Source of the DNA: Hyphomicrobiales bacterium
GTDB taxonomy: Bacteria; Pseudomonadota; Alphaproteobacteria; Rhizobiales; Rhizobiaceae
NCBI GenBank assembly: GCA_900473795.1
Contig: UCMT01000024.1
Span: 186,001 to 250,000 of the forward strand
Direction of reading: 5' to 3'
DNA: 64,000 nucleotides
Under the pieces are notes generated by a model. It did not search any database. It was given only the letters and a program-made list of their open reading frames with translations, and was not told the origin of the DNA. Positions 1 to 8,017 of the stretch are shown piece after piece (the first letter of the stretch is position 1; each line of letters starts with the position of its first letter). Position numbers and translations under genes: made by a program.

Positions 1-913
1 CGTAGCTCCAGGGCGGATTTGCACCGGCGCGCGACACGGTGACGGCGGCGGCCTTGGCACCCAAGGCCAGCGCATCGCGCACGGCGCTTTCGCTCAAGCT
101 TGCAACCTGTGGCTTGGTCAGGAGATTGTTCATCTTCAGCGAGGCGAGAATGCCGGCGTCGAACGTGTCGCCGGCGCCGACCGTATCGACGACGGTGACT
201 TTTTCACCCGGCACCGAAACCTTGCCGCGCGCCGTATAGCCGTCGGCGCCGTCAGCGCCCTTGGTGATGACGATGAGCTTCGGGCCGCGCTGCAGCCATT
301 TGCCGACCAGTTCCTCATGCGTGCCCTCCTCGCCGAACCAGTCGAGATCCTCGTCGGAGAACTTGACGATGTCGGACATGGCCGCCATGCGCAACATGCG
401 GGCCTTGTGGGCTTCGGCATCCTTGATGAAGCCGGGGCGGATGTTGGGATCGAAGGAAATCACCCGCTTCTCGTGCTCGCGGGCCATCAGCGCTTCGTAA
501 GTCGAGCCACACGGTTCGGGGATCAGGCTGATCGCGCCGAAATGCAGCGCCTCGCAGAAATCGCCGAGTGCCGGCAGGTGGTCCTTGGTGATCATCCGGC
601 CCGCGGTGTTTTCATCGAAGAAGGCGTAGGTCGCGGAGCCGTTGACCAGTTTCACGAAGGCGACCGTGGTGTGCAAGGGCAGCGTCGCGCAGGGGCCGAA
701 ATCGACGTTGCTGGATGTCAGCGTCTCGCGCAGCATATCGCCGAACATGTCGTCGGAGAGGCCCGTGAAGAAGCCGGTCTGGATGCCGAGGCGACCGAGC
801 GCGACCGCCGTGTTGAAGATCGCACCGCCGGAATAGGGCGCAAAAGCCACCTCGCCTGCCGTCGTTTGACGCGGCAGCATGTCGATCAGGGCTTCTCCAC
901 AGCAAACGATCAT
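1..913 (-). CDS. frk: Fructokinase, PfkB family (3' end outside the window)
   Basis: A PfkB-family sugar kinase that runs off the left edge; about 304 residues are visible, nearly the whole protein for this family. The ATG at 913 is preceded by a GGAGGGAG ribosome site. The N-terminus MIVCCGEALIDMLP and the Gly-Gly near residue 30 are the PfkB substrate-binding start. Near the C-terminus the sequence DTVGAGDTFDAGIL is PfkB signature 2, carrying the catalytic Asp of GAGD and the anion hole. It should phosphorylate cytoplasmic fructose with ATP. It lies on the same strand as pyrE and the frc uptake genes, so fructose is the most likely substrate, but 2-keto-3-deoxygluconate or ribose cannot be excluded from sequence alone. 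Confidence 0.88.
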   Translation of the reverse strand, partial: MIVCCGEALIDMLPRQTTAGEVAFAPYSGGAIFNTAVALGRLGIQTGFFTGLSDDMFGDMLRETLTSSNVDFGPCATLPLHTTVAFVKLVNGSATYAFFDENTAGRMITKDHLPALGDFCEALHFGAISLIPEPCGSTYEALMAREHEKRVISFDPNIRPGFIKDAEAHKARMLRMAAMSDIVKFSDEDLDWFGEEGTHEELVGKWLQRGPKLIVITKGADGADGYTARGKVSVPGEKVTVVDTVGAGDTFDAGILASLKMNNLLTKPQVASLSESAVRDALALGAKAAAVTVSRAGANPPWSY

Positions 914-934
914 GGCGATCTCCCTCCTTCGGAA

Positions 935-947
935 ATTGAATTTCAAT
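935..947. promoter_or_regulatory. 13-bp inverted repeat upstream of frk, candidate operator
   Basis: The sequence attgaatttcaat is a perfect inverted repeat around one central base, 22 bases upstream of the frk start. It includes most of AAATTGAATT, which recurs exactly at 7853-7862 between frcB and frcR. An FrcR or catabolite operator is an inference; no footprint can be shown here. Confidence 0.35.
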
Positions 948-985
948 CGATTAAACCAAGACGGTCGAAAAGGCCAGTCCCGTTT

Positions 986-1684
986 TCAGGCGGTCTTGAG
1001 CGCGCTGACACCGCCATTGCGACCCGACCATTCGAGCGGCCCATTGAGAAAGGATTCGACCTCCGACAGGGTCTTTTCGTCGAACAGTTTCTGCGCCTTG
1101 GCGACGGCAAGAACGTCACGCCAGGTGGCGATGTTGTGCAGTGTCACGCCCTTTTCCTGCATCTCGGCGCGGGCCTTGGGGAAGATATCGTAATAGAACA
1201 GCGCGATGCCGTGATCGACGACGCCGCCGGCGGCGCGGACGGCGTCGATGAACGTGAACATCGAACCGCCGGCCGTGGTCAGGTCCTCGATGACGAGCAC
1301 GCGCGCGCCGTCGGGCATATGCCCTTCGATCTGGGCGTTGCGGCCATGCCCCTTCGGCGCCTTGCGCACATAGATCATCGGCAGGGCGAGGCGCTCGGCC
1401 AGCATCGCTGCAAAGGGGATGCCCGCCGTCTCGCCGCCGGCAATGACGTCGAACTGCTCGAAGCCGGCCTCGCGCAGCACGGTCGCGGCGGCGAAATCCA
1501 TCACAGTCGAGCGGATGCGCGGATAGGAGATCAGCTTGCGGCAATCGATATAGACCGGGCTCGCCATGCCCGAGGCAAGCTTATAGGGCTCGTCGGCGCG
1601 GAAATGCACCGCCTTGATTTCCCAGAGCATCTTTGCGACCAGCTCGGCCATGACGGCCTTGTCGGGAAAGGATGTCTGGATCAT
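986..1684 (-). CDS. pyrE: Orotate phosphoribosyltransferase
   Basis: Converts orotate and PRPP to orotidine 5'-phosphate in de novo UMP synthesis; cytoplasmic. The protein is 232 residues, a normal length for rhizobial PyrE. The PRPP-binding motif [13 protein letters not shown] is at residues 129-141 and the flexible-loop region [12 protein letters not shown] is at about 107-118. I start it at the ATG at 1684 (MIQTSFPDK). The same reading frame stays open upstream to 2140 only because a frameshifted glyoxalase gene runs into it, so the apparent 384-residue fusion is not accepted. frk follows 72 bases downstream and is probably co-transcribed. Confidence 0.95.
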   Translation of the reverse strand: MIQTSFPDKAVMAELVAKMLWEIKAVHFRADEPYKLASGMASPVYIDCRKLISYPRIRSTVMDFAAATVLREAGFEQFDVIAGGETAGIPFAAMLAERLALPMIYVRKAPKGHGRNAQIEGHMPDGARVLVIEDLTTAGGSMFTFIDAVRAAGGVVDHGIALFYYDIFPKARAEMQEKGVTLHNIATWRDVLAVAKAQKLFDEKTLSEVESFLNGPLEWSGRNGGVSALKTA

Positions 1685-1794
1685 CGGCGGTCTCCTTAGC
1701 CATTGGATTTTGTTACCCGCGCATAGCAGTTCGGGCCCCCGAAAGCCAGAGCTTGAAGGTGCTGAGGTGCTGGACTTTGCCGCCGCACACCGCC

Positions 1795-2140
1795 TTATTG
1801 CCGCTGGCAGAAGGCGATGCGGTTGCTGAAGGGATCGATGACGGTAACCTCCAGCCCCCAGGGCGCCTCCTCGAGGCCCGGCTTCATGTAGCCCGTAGTC
1901 CTTGGCCGCCAGTTCAGCCTGAAGGGCAGCCGCATTGTCCACCCAGACGAAGGCTTTGGCACCGGGGCTTGCATCGCCTGCATGCTCGCTCAGGTGCAGC
2001 ACCATGCCGTCCCGGGAAACCTGGACATAGAGCGGAAAATTATCGCCGAAGCGGTATTCCCAATCGAGCCTGAAACCGAGAAAGCCGACGTAGAATTCGA
2101 ACGCTTTCTCGACATCGAAAATACGCATCGCGAAAATCAC
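1795..2140 (-). pseudogene. Glyoxalase/bleomycin-resistance family protein, frameshifted
   Basis: A single VOC-fold domain of about 115 residues split between two frames. The first frame gives [19 protein letters not shown] through to AELAAKDYG. The conserved end ([18 protein letters not shown], then [13 protein letters not shown] and a stop) continues in the next frame. Removing one C from the CCC at 1892-1894 (one G on the coding strand) restores an intact domain. With the extra base, the N-terminal part reads on in frame into pyrE. The substrate of this VOC protein is unknown. A sequencing error is as likely as a true pseudogene. Confidence 0.8.
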
Positions 2141-2348
2141 GCATCATTCATCCTCAGGATGGCGGCAAACAGGATGATCAGTGCCCGCTCTGCTGACCCG
2201 TTCGCCATCAACGCCAAAGGCAAGGATGAGGAAGGTTTTGGAAGGATGCATTCACCATTGTGCCGAAGCACCGCGGGACGGCTGGCCGCATCCGGCCAAC
2301 CGCAGTGTTAGCGATGTTTTTGGCGCAATCAAGCCGGTTGCCGTTTGG

Positions 2349-2699
2349 TCAGGCGGCCGGCGCTGGACCGTACTCGTTGTCGCCCGGTGTGCCGGGCGTC
2401 GCGTAGAAAATGATCAGCACCACAAGACCGATGATCGGAACGAGACCGATCAGCACCCACCAGCCGGTCCTGTCGGTATCGTGCAGGCGGCGAACGGCGA
2501 CGCCAAGACCCGGCAGCAACAGAGCCAGCCCCGACGCGATGCTGAAAAGCTCGATGCCGATGATCGCATCGACAATCGTCGCGGCGATCGCAACCATGAC
2601 GTTGAACAGGGCGAACCACCAGAATTCCGGACGGCTCGCCCGGCCTGTAAAGACGGCGTACTTGGAAAATGCGGTTGTAACAGCCTGGTTGAAATTCAT
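2349..2699 (-). CDS. DUF805 inner-membrane protein
   Basis: A 116-residue DUF805 protein with hydrophobic segments near residues 25-60 and 78-102, the family motif RRLHDTDRTGWW between them, and a C-terminal NEYGPAPAA. The start at 2699 (MNFNQAVTTAF) has the ribosome site AGGGGGA at a good distance; the frame stays open upstream to 2789 but those residues do not resemble the family. A second DUF805 protein at 59102-59461 ends in the same NEYGP. The function of DUF805 is unknown. It lies between pyrC and the glyoxalase remnant on the same strand. Confidence 0.8.
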   Translation of the reverse strand: MNFNQAVTTAFSKYAVFTGRASRPEFWWFALFNVMVAIAATIVDAIIGIELFSIASGLALLLPGLGVAVRRLHDTDRTGWWVLIGLVPIIGLVVLIIFYATPGTPGDNEYGPAPAA

Positions 2700-2827
2700 G
2701 AAATCCCCCTGACGGTTATCCGGCAACCGGACACGCCCACGATAGGCGGCCTGCCCACGGGCGCCTGATATAACAAAGAGGATATTCACAAACTGCGATT
2801 GAAAGAAGCGCTTTTTCGCGCGGAAAT

Positions 2828-3886
2828 TCAGCGCTCAGTGACGGCCCAGTGCAGCGGGAACATCGGGTCGAAGACCGTGACCGTGCCGGCCTCCGTCTCG
2901 ATCTTCTTTGGAAACTCGACCGGCTCCGCCTGCTTGTGCAGCGTGATCGTCTCCTCGTTGACCGGCAGGCCATACCAGGCCGGGCCGTTCAGCGACGCGA
3001 AGGCCTCCAGCCTGTCGAGCGCCTGCTCCTGCTCGAACACATGGGCAAGGCAGCTCATCGTGTTGATCGAGGTATAGATGCCGGCGCAGCCGCAGGCGCA
3101 TTCCTTCAAGGGATCGACATGCGGAGCAGAGTCGGTGCCGAGGAAGAAGCGCGGATCGCCCGAGGTGGCGGCGGCCCGCAGGGCGAGGCGATGCACTTCG
3201 CGCTTGGCAACCGGCAGGCAGTAATAATGCGGGCGGATGCCGCCAACGAGGATGGCGTTGCGGTTGATGATCAAATGATGGGTGGTGATCGAACCGGCGA
3301 GGTTGGCCTTCGAGGCCTCGATATAGTCGATGCCGTCCTTGGTGGTGACGTGTTCCATCGTCACCTTCAGCTCGGGCAGGCGGGCGCGCAAGGGATCAAG
3401 TACGGTTTCGATGAAGACGGCTTCACGATCGAAGATATCCACCTCCGGCGCCGTGACTTCACCGTGGACGCAGAGCGGCAGGCCGATTTTCGCCATGCGC
3501 TCCAGCACCGGCATGGCATTTTCGAAATTGCGCACGCCGCTTTGGGAATTTGTAGTCGCGCCGGCGGGGTAGAGCTTGACCGCCTTGATCAGCCCGCTCC
3601 TGTGCCCCGCTTCGACATCGTCCGGGTTCGTGCCTTCGGTCAGGTAGAGCGTCATCAGCGGCTCGAACCGGTCGCCTTTCGGCACGGCTGTCAGAATGCG
3701 CTCGCGGTAGGCGGCTGCGTCGGCGGTGGTGACGACGGGCGGGACGAGATTGGGCATGATGATGGCGCGGGCGAAGTGACGGCTGGTATCGCCGATCACG
3801 CCCTTCAGCATGCCGCCGTCGCGCAGATGCAGATGCCAGTCGTCGGGACGGCGGATCGTAAGTTCGGTGACGGCGGGCGTGCTCAT
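2828..3886 (-). CDS. pyrC: Dihydroorotase, PyrC type
   Basis: Zinc enzyme closing N-carbamoyl-aspartate to dihydroorotate, third step of pyrimidine synthesis. The protein has 352 residues, close to the 348 of the E. coli enzyme. Metal ligands His18 and His20 are in DWHLHLRDG, and the carbamylated bridging Lys is Lys104 in [11 protein letters not shown]. Further family marks are CVHGEV, TTHHLI and the substrate-binding LGTDSAPH. I chose [10 protein letters not shown] at 3886 over the in-frame ATG seven codons upstream because it matches family N-termini and has GGAGA upstream. frcK ends 109 bases upstream, so it may be read from the frc operon as well as from its own promoter. Confidence 0.95.
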   Translation of the reverse strand: MSTPAVTELTIRRPDDWHLHLRDGGMLKGVIGDTSRHFARAIIMPNLVPPVVTTADAAAYRERILTAVPKGDRFEPLMTLYLTEGTNPDDVEAGHRSGLIKAVKLYPAGATTNSQSGVRNFENAMPVLERMAKIGLPLCVHGEVTAPEVDIFDREAVFIETVLDPLRARLPELKVTMEHVTTKDGIDYIEASKANLAGSITTHHLIINRNAILVGGIRPHYYCLPVAKREVHRLALRAAATSGDPRFFLGTDSAPHVDPLKECACGCAGIYTSINTMSCLAHVFEQEQALDRLEAFASLNGPAWYGLPVNEETITLHKQAEPVEFPKKIETEAGTVTVFDPMFPLHWAVTER

Positions 3887-3995
3887 GACGGATATCTCCA
3901 GGCGCAATCTACTGGCGCATGGTGCAAGGGCATGCGCTGACCGAAGGTTCGGATAGCATCATTATACGCGGGAAAACAATGATGGACTGCCGGCG

Positions 3996-4631
3996 TCAGG
4001 TCGTTTCGAAAATCTCGATGGTGATATCGGCCGGCCGGGAATTGTCGATGATGCGCTTCCCGTTCGGCAGGTCGTTGCCGTAGAGCTTCCATTCGATGCC
4101 GGCGTCATCGAGGCCATAGTGGATCCAGCGCTGCCGCAGGCGTTCCTCCAGCACAGCGTAAGCGGGGCCGACGAAGATGGTCAGGTCGAACATGCCGTCG
4201 AGCCGCGACCAGGGCGCCTCATCGAGCAGCAGATAGTTGCCTTCCGCCAGGATAATGCGCGTCTCCGGCGCGATCACGCGCGCCGAGGCAATGGCGATCT
4301 CGCGGGAGCGGTCGAAGACCGGGACTAGCACCTCCTCGTCCGCCTTGCGCACCGCCTTGACGATGTCGATGAAGGCGCGGACGTCGAAGGTCTCGGGCGC
4401 GCCCTTGCGTTTCAGCAGGCCGCGTTCCTCAAGGATTCCATTGTCCATGTGAAAGCCGTCCATCGGCAGGACGGCGGATTTTTCGCCGCGCCGCGTCAGC
4501 TCTTCCTGGAGCGCATCGGCAAGCGTGGATTTGCCGGCCCCGGGAGGGCCGGCAATGGCGACGATGAAGCGCGGCAACTTCCCCGCTTTCTCGATGACGG
4601 CGTCGGCGATGGCCGCAAGCGCCATCGTCAT
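3996..4631 (-). CDS. frcK: FrcK, P-loop nucleoside/sugar kinase-like protein
   Basis: A 211-residue P-loop kinase of the uridine-kinase/pantothenate-kinase-like group. Walker A is IAGPPGAGKST at residues 26-36, and a MDGFHMDN motif follows near residue 57. It overlaps frcA by four bases (ATGA), which indicates translational coupling. In Sinorhizobium meliloti the fourth gene of the fructose transport operon is frcK. Its phosphate acceptor is unsettled; a role linked to the transporter is inferred from position. Confidence 0.85.
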   Translation of the reverse strand: MTMALAAIADAVIEKAGKLPRFIVAIAGPPGAGKSTLADALQEELTRRGEKSAVLPMDGFHMDNGILEERGLLKRKGAPETFDVRAFIDIVKAVRKADEEVLVPVFDRSREIAIASARVIAPETRIILAEGNYLLLDEAPWSRLDGMFDLTIFVGPAYAVLEERLRQRWIHYGLDDAGIEWKLYGNDLPNGKRIIDNSRPADITIEIFETT

Positions 4632-5410
4632 GCGGCGAGCGCCTCGCGTGGCGGTTCCTTCGCGCCGGTCATGAAGGCAACGGCATCCGACATGGTGTAT
4701 TCCTTCGGATTGATGACGCAGAGGCGCTTGCCAAGCCGGTGGATATGGATGCGGTCGGCCACCTCGAACACATGCGGCATGTTGTGCGAGATGAGCACGA
4801 TCGGCAGGCCGCGGGACCGCACATCGAGGATGAGTTCGAGAACGCGGCGGCTTTCCTTCACCCCGAGCGCTGCCGTCGGCTCATCGAGAATGATGAGCTT
4901 GGAGCCGAAGGCGGCGGCGCGGGCCACGGCCACACCCTGGCGCTGGCCGCCGGACAGCGTTTCCACCGCCTGGTTGATGTTCTGGATCGTCATCAGACCG
5001 AGTTCCGACAATTTGTCCCGAGCGATCTTTTCCATCGCCGCATGATCGAGCATGCGGAAAATATTGCCGAGCGGCCCGGATTTGCGAATTTCCCGGCCGA
5101 GGAACATGTTGTCGGCGATCGACAGCGCCGGCGACAGGGCAAGGTTCTGGTAAACCGTCTCGATGCCCGCCTTGCGCGCCTCGATCGGCGAACGGAAGTT
5201 CACGACCTCGCCGTCGAGGCGGATTTCACCTTCGTCCGGATGGATCGCGCCGGAAATCGCCTTGATCATCGAGGATTTTCCGGCGCCGTTGTCGCCGATC
5301 ACGGCCAGGATTTCGCCCTTGTAGAGATCGAAATCGGCATGGTCGAGTGCGGTGACGCGGCCGTAGCGCTTGACGATACCACGCGCGGTGAGAATGGGTT
5401 CCTGAGCCAT
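4628..5410 (-). CDS. frcA: Fructose ABC transporter ATP-binding subunit
   Basis: ATPase subunit of the fructose/mannose/ribose uptake transporter, 260 residues and a single ABC domain. Walker A is GDNGAGKSS at residues 40-48, the signature is LSGGQRQGVAVARA, and Walker B is LIILDEPTAAL, followed by the switch histidine in LISHNM. Most CUT2 sugar ATPases have two fused ABC domains and about 500 residues; the single-domain form is typical of frcA. The ATG at 5410 overlaps the frcC stop by one base (TGATG). A longer upstream reading frame lies inside frcC and is a shadow. Confidence 0.94.
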   Translation of the reverse strand: MAQEPILTARGIVKRYGRVTALDHADFDLYKGEILAVIGDNGAGKSSMIKAISGAIHPDEGEIRLDGEVVNFRSPIEARKAGIETVYQNLALSPALSIADNMFLGREIRKSGPLGNIFRMLDHAAMEKIARDKLSELGLMTIQNINQAVETLSGGQRQGVAVARAAAFGSKLIILDEPTAALGVKESRRVLELILDVRSRGLPIVLISHNMPHVFEVADRIHIHRLGKRLCVINPKEYTMSDAVAFMTGAKEPPREALAA

Positions 5411-6492
5411 CAGCCTGCCACCTTTCTGATCCACTGGTCGATTGCAACGGCGGCGATGATGAGCACACCGATCAAGAGATAGGTCCATTGCGGGTCCGTG
5501 CCGATCAGGCGCAGGCCGAGCTGGAAGACGCCGACGATCAGCGCCCCGAACAGCATGCCCATGATCGAACCGCGGCCGCCGAAGAGCGAGATGCCGCCTA
5601 TCACCACCGCGGTGATCGATTCGATGTTGGCGAACTGGCCCGCCGTCGGCGAGACCGAGCCGATACGGCCGATCAGGGTCCAACCGGCGAGCGCGCAGAT
5701 CAGGCCCGACAGGACATAGACCGACATCAGCATCTTTTTGACATTGACGCCTGAAAGTTCCGCGGCGTCCGGATCGTCACCGACCGCGTAGACGTGCCTG
5801 CCCCAGGCGGTTTTGTTAAGCACATACCACAGGATGCCGACGAGCAGCACCATGGTGACCACGCCATAGGTAAACACGGCATTGCCGATCCGGATATTGC
5901 TGCCGAAGAACTGAAGGAGCGGCGCGCTGGTGCTGATATCCTGGGAGCGGATCGTTTCGTTAGCGGAATAAAGGAAGTTCGATGCCAGCACGATCTGCCA
6001 CATGCCGAGCGTGACGATGAACGGCGGCAGCTTCACGCGCGACACCAGCCAGCCGTTGACGGCACCGCAGAGCCCACCGACGGCAATGCCGCAGATCACT
6101 GCTATTTCCGGCGGAAAGCCGTAGCGGAAGGTAAATTGCCCCATCACCACGGACGAAAGCACCATGATCGCACCGACGGACAAGTCGATGCCGGCGGTCA
6201 GGATGACCAGGGTCTGGGCGGCGCCAACGATGCCGGTGATCGCCACCTGCTGCAGGATCAGCGTCAGGGAAAAGGCCGAGAAAAACTTCGAGCCGAGAAC
6301 CGATCCGAAGACGATCAGCGAAAGGACCAGCACGATCAGCGGCACCGCCGCCGGCCTCTTGTGCAGAAAGTGCTGGGCCTTCTGCAAGGGTGTCTTGTCA
6401 TGCGTATCAAAGGAAGCAACCTGCTTCGAGCTGCCACTCAGGACCTTTTCGAATTCCTGCGATGGCTGCGAGGCTACTGTCGGTTCGCTCAT
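5410..6492 (-). CDS. frcC: Fructose ABC transporter permease
   Basis: Inner-membrane permease of the RbsC/CUT2 class, 360 residues with about nine or ten hydrophobic segments after a hydrophilic N-terminal tail of 50 residues. Family marks include TLVILTAGIDLSVGA near residue 100, GWLVSRVKLPPFIVTLG in the middle, and GGISLFGGRGS near residue 300. It lies between frcB and frcA; the gap to frcB (195 bases) carries a hairpin and a palindromic element that may lower permease and ATPase levels relative to the binding protein. Confidence 0.95.
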   Translation of the reverse strand: MSEPTVASQPSQEFEKVLSGSSKQVASFDTHDKTPLQKAQHFLHKRPAAVPLIVLVLSLIVFGSVLGSKFFSAFSLTLILQQVAITGIVGAAQTLVILTAGIDLSVGAIMVLSSVVMGQFTFRYGFPPEIAVICGIAVGGLCGAVNGWLVSRVKLPPFIVTLGMWQIVLASNFLYSANETIRSQDISTSAPLLQFFGSNIRIGNAVFTYGVVTMVLLVGILWYVLNKTAWGRHVYAVGDDPDAAELSGVNVKKMLMSVYVLSGLICALAGWTLIGRIGSVSPTAGQFANIESITAVVIGGISLFGGRGSIMGMLFGALIVGVFQLGLRLIGTDPQWTYLLIGVLIIAAVAIDQWIRKVAG

Positions 6493-6537
6493 GAAAAATT
6501 CCTCCCGCCTCTCAAAACCGTTCCCGTCGGTATGGGC

Positions 6538-6594
6538 TCCTCACCCCACCCGCCTGCGCGGCACGCCGGACAGGCGGCAGGGCAAGGGGAGAAG
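6538..6594. repeat. G/C-rich palindromic element in the frcB-frcC gap
   Basis: ccgcctg at 6550-6556 pairs with caggcgg at 6571-6577, inside a longer stretch with cctcacccc at one end and gcaaggggagaag at the other. It resembles the small intergenic palindromes common in rhizobia. No coding sense was found in it. Confidence 0.4.
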
Positions 6595-6645
6595 TGTGCT
6601 CACGGTTATGGCGTTTTGTCAAAATGACATCAAAGCTTAAACGAA

Positions 6646-6663
6646 GGGCGGCCGAAGCCGCCC
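6646..6663 (-). terminator. Hairpin after frcB, attenuator or partial terminator
   Basis: gggcggc and gccgccc enclose the tetraloop cgaa, giving a perfect 7-bp stem 24 bases past the frcB stop. On the transcribed strand it is followed by a T-rich but interrupted tract. It could stabilise the frcB message and reduce read-through into frcC, as is common between binding-protein and permease genes. Confidence 0.5.
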
Positions 6664-6687
6664 ATCGTCCCGTTCAGCGGCGGGGTA

Positions 6688-7713
6688 TCAGCCCCAGCAC
6701 TTGTCGGTGCCAGCCTTGGTGTCGATCGATTCAACGCCAGCGGCGGGCTTGTCAGTGACGAGCGACACACCCGTGTCGAAAAAGTCCTTGCCTTCGGTCG
6801 GCTTCGGCTTCTCGCCCGTGTCGGCGAATTTCTTGATCGCTTCGATGCCGAGCGACGCCATCAGCAGCGGATACTGCTGCGAGGTGGCGCCGATGACGCC
6901 ATCGATGACGTTCTTGACGCCTGGGCAACCGCCATCGACCGACACGATCAGAACGTCCTTTTCCTTGCCGACCGCCTTCAGGGCCTCATAGGCACCGGCA
7001 GCGGCTGGTTCGTTGATCGTGTGAACAACATTGATGGACGGATCCTTCTGCAGAAGGTTTTCCATGGCGGTGCGGCCGCCTTCCTCATTGCCGTTGGTCA
7101 CGTCGTGACCGACAATGCGCGCATCGTCTTCGTCGCCAATCTTGCTGGCATCCTTCGGGTCGATGCCGAAGCCGATCATGAAGCCCTGGTCACGCAGGAC
7201 GTCGACAGTCGGCTGGGACGGCGTCAGATCGAGGAAAGCCACCTTGGCGTCCTTGGCCTTGTCGCCGAGGGTTGCCGCGGCCCACTGGCCGATCAGCTTG
7301 CCGGCGAGAAGGTTGTCGGTTGCGAACGTGGCATCGGCGGAATCGGCCGGTTCAAGCGGTGTGTCCAGCGCGATCACGAGAATACCGGCGTCGCGCGCCT
7401 TCTGCACGGCCGGCACGATGCCCTTGGTGTCGGAGGCCGCCAACAGAATGCCCTTGGCACCGTCGGCAATGCAGGTTTCGATCGCCGCGACCTGGCTTTC
7501 GCTGTCGCCGTCGACCTTGCCGGCATAGGACTTCAGCTCGACGCCGAGTTCGGCCGCCTTGGCGGTCGCGCCTTCCTTCATCTTGACGAAGAAGGGATTG
7601 GTGTCGGTCTTGGTGATGAGGCAGGCCGAAACATCGGCGGCCTGGGCCGGCGCAGCAAAAACAACGCCGAGCGCAAGCGCGCCGAGAGCGGCGGAAACAA
7701 TAGTCGTCTTCAT
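6688..7713 (-). CDS. frcB: Fructose ABC transporter periplasmic binding protein
   Basis: A 341-residue periplasmic sugar-binding protein of the RbsB class. Residues 1-25 form a Sec signal peptide ending in APAQA before ADVSACLI. The type I periplasmic fold is recognisable from [16 protein letters not shown], the hinge motif [15 protein letters not shown], and the later [13 protein letters not shown] and [10 protein letters not shown]. It delivers fructose (in S. meliloti also ribose and mannose) to FrcC/FrcA. It is first in the frcBCAK operon and divergent from frcR. Confidence 0.95.
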   Translation of the reverse strand: MKTTIVSAALGALALGVVFAAPAQAADVSACLITKTDTNPFFVKMKEGATAKAAELGVELKSYAGKVDGDSESQVAAIETCIADGAKGILLAASDTKGIVPAVQKARDAGILVIALDTPLEPADSADATFATDNLLAGKLIGQWAAATLGDKAKDAKVAFLDLTPSQPTVDVLRDQGFMIGFGIDPKDASKIGDEDDARIVGHDVTNGNEEGGRTAMENLLQKDPSINVVHTINEPAAAGAYEALKAVGKEKDVLIVSVDGGCPGVKNVIDGVIGATSQQYPLLMASLGIEAIKKFADTGEKPKPTEGKDFFDTGVSLVTDKPAAGVESIDTKAGTDKCWG

Positions 7714-8017
7714 GAAATCCTCCCAAGGATTGAAAATTGAAACCGGTCTACCGGCTCGTCAGGCCTCGCCCACCACAACATCTCCACTGCCGCAGTTGGC
7801 GCTTCCGGGCACAAAACAAACATCAAATCCAAACCCTGTCAATAAATAAATCAAATTGAATTATTAAAAATCTGTGGCATTCTCTGCGCAGAAAATGTGC
7901 ATGCGCTTTTCACTGGTGCAGCGTGCACGCAAAAATGGAATTAAGGCGCAATCAGGAGGCCGGTCCGAAAGGCACCCAGTTCGGACGGGAGATGGCGCTG
8001 ACGGGAGGAACAGGGGC
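7714..8017. promoter_or_regulatory. Divergent frcB/frcR control region
   Basis: This 304-base gap between divergent starts is clearly A/T-richer than its surroundings from about 7810 to 7870. AAATTGAATT occurs at 7853-7862 within an imperfect palindrome (ataaatcaa, one base, ttgaattat), and the same 10-mer is present upstream of frk. This is the best candidate for FrcR binding; the promoters themselves could not be placed with confidence. Confidence 0.45.

Noticed and set aside
317-1699. Long forward open frame of 460 codons over frk and pyrE
   Set aside because: It is antisense to two clearly recognised enzymes and has the Arg/Asp/His-rich composition of a shadow frame in G/C-rich DNA.
986-2140. 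A 384-residue glyoxalase-PyrE fusion protein
   Set aside because: The conserved glyoxalase end is in the next frame, and PyrE has its own normal start at 1684; the fusion is a by-product of a one-base frameshift.
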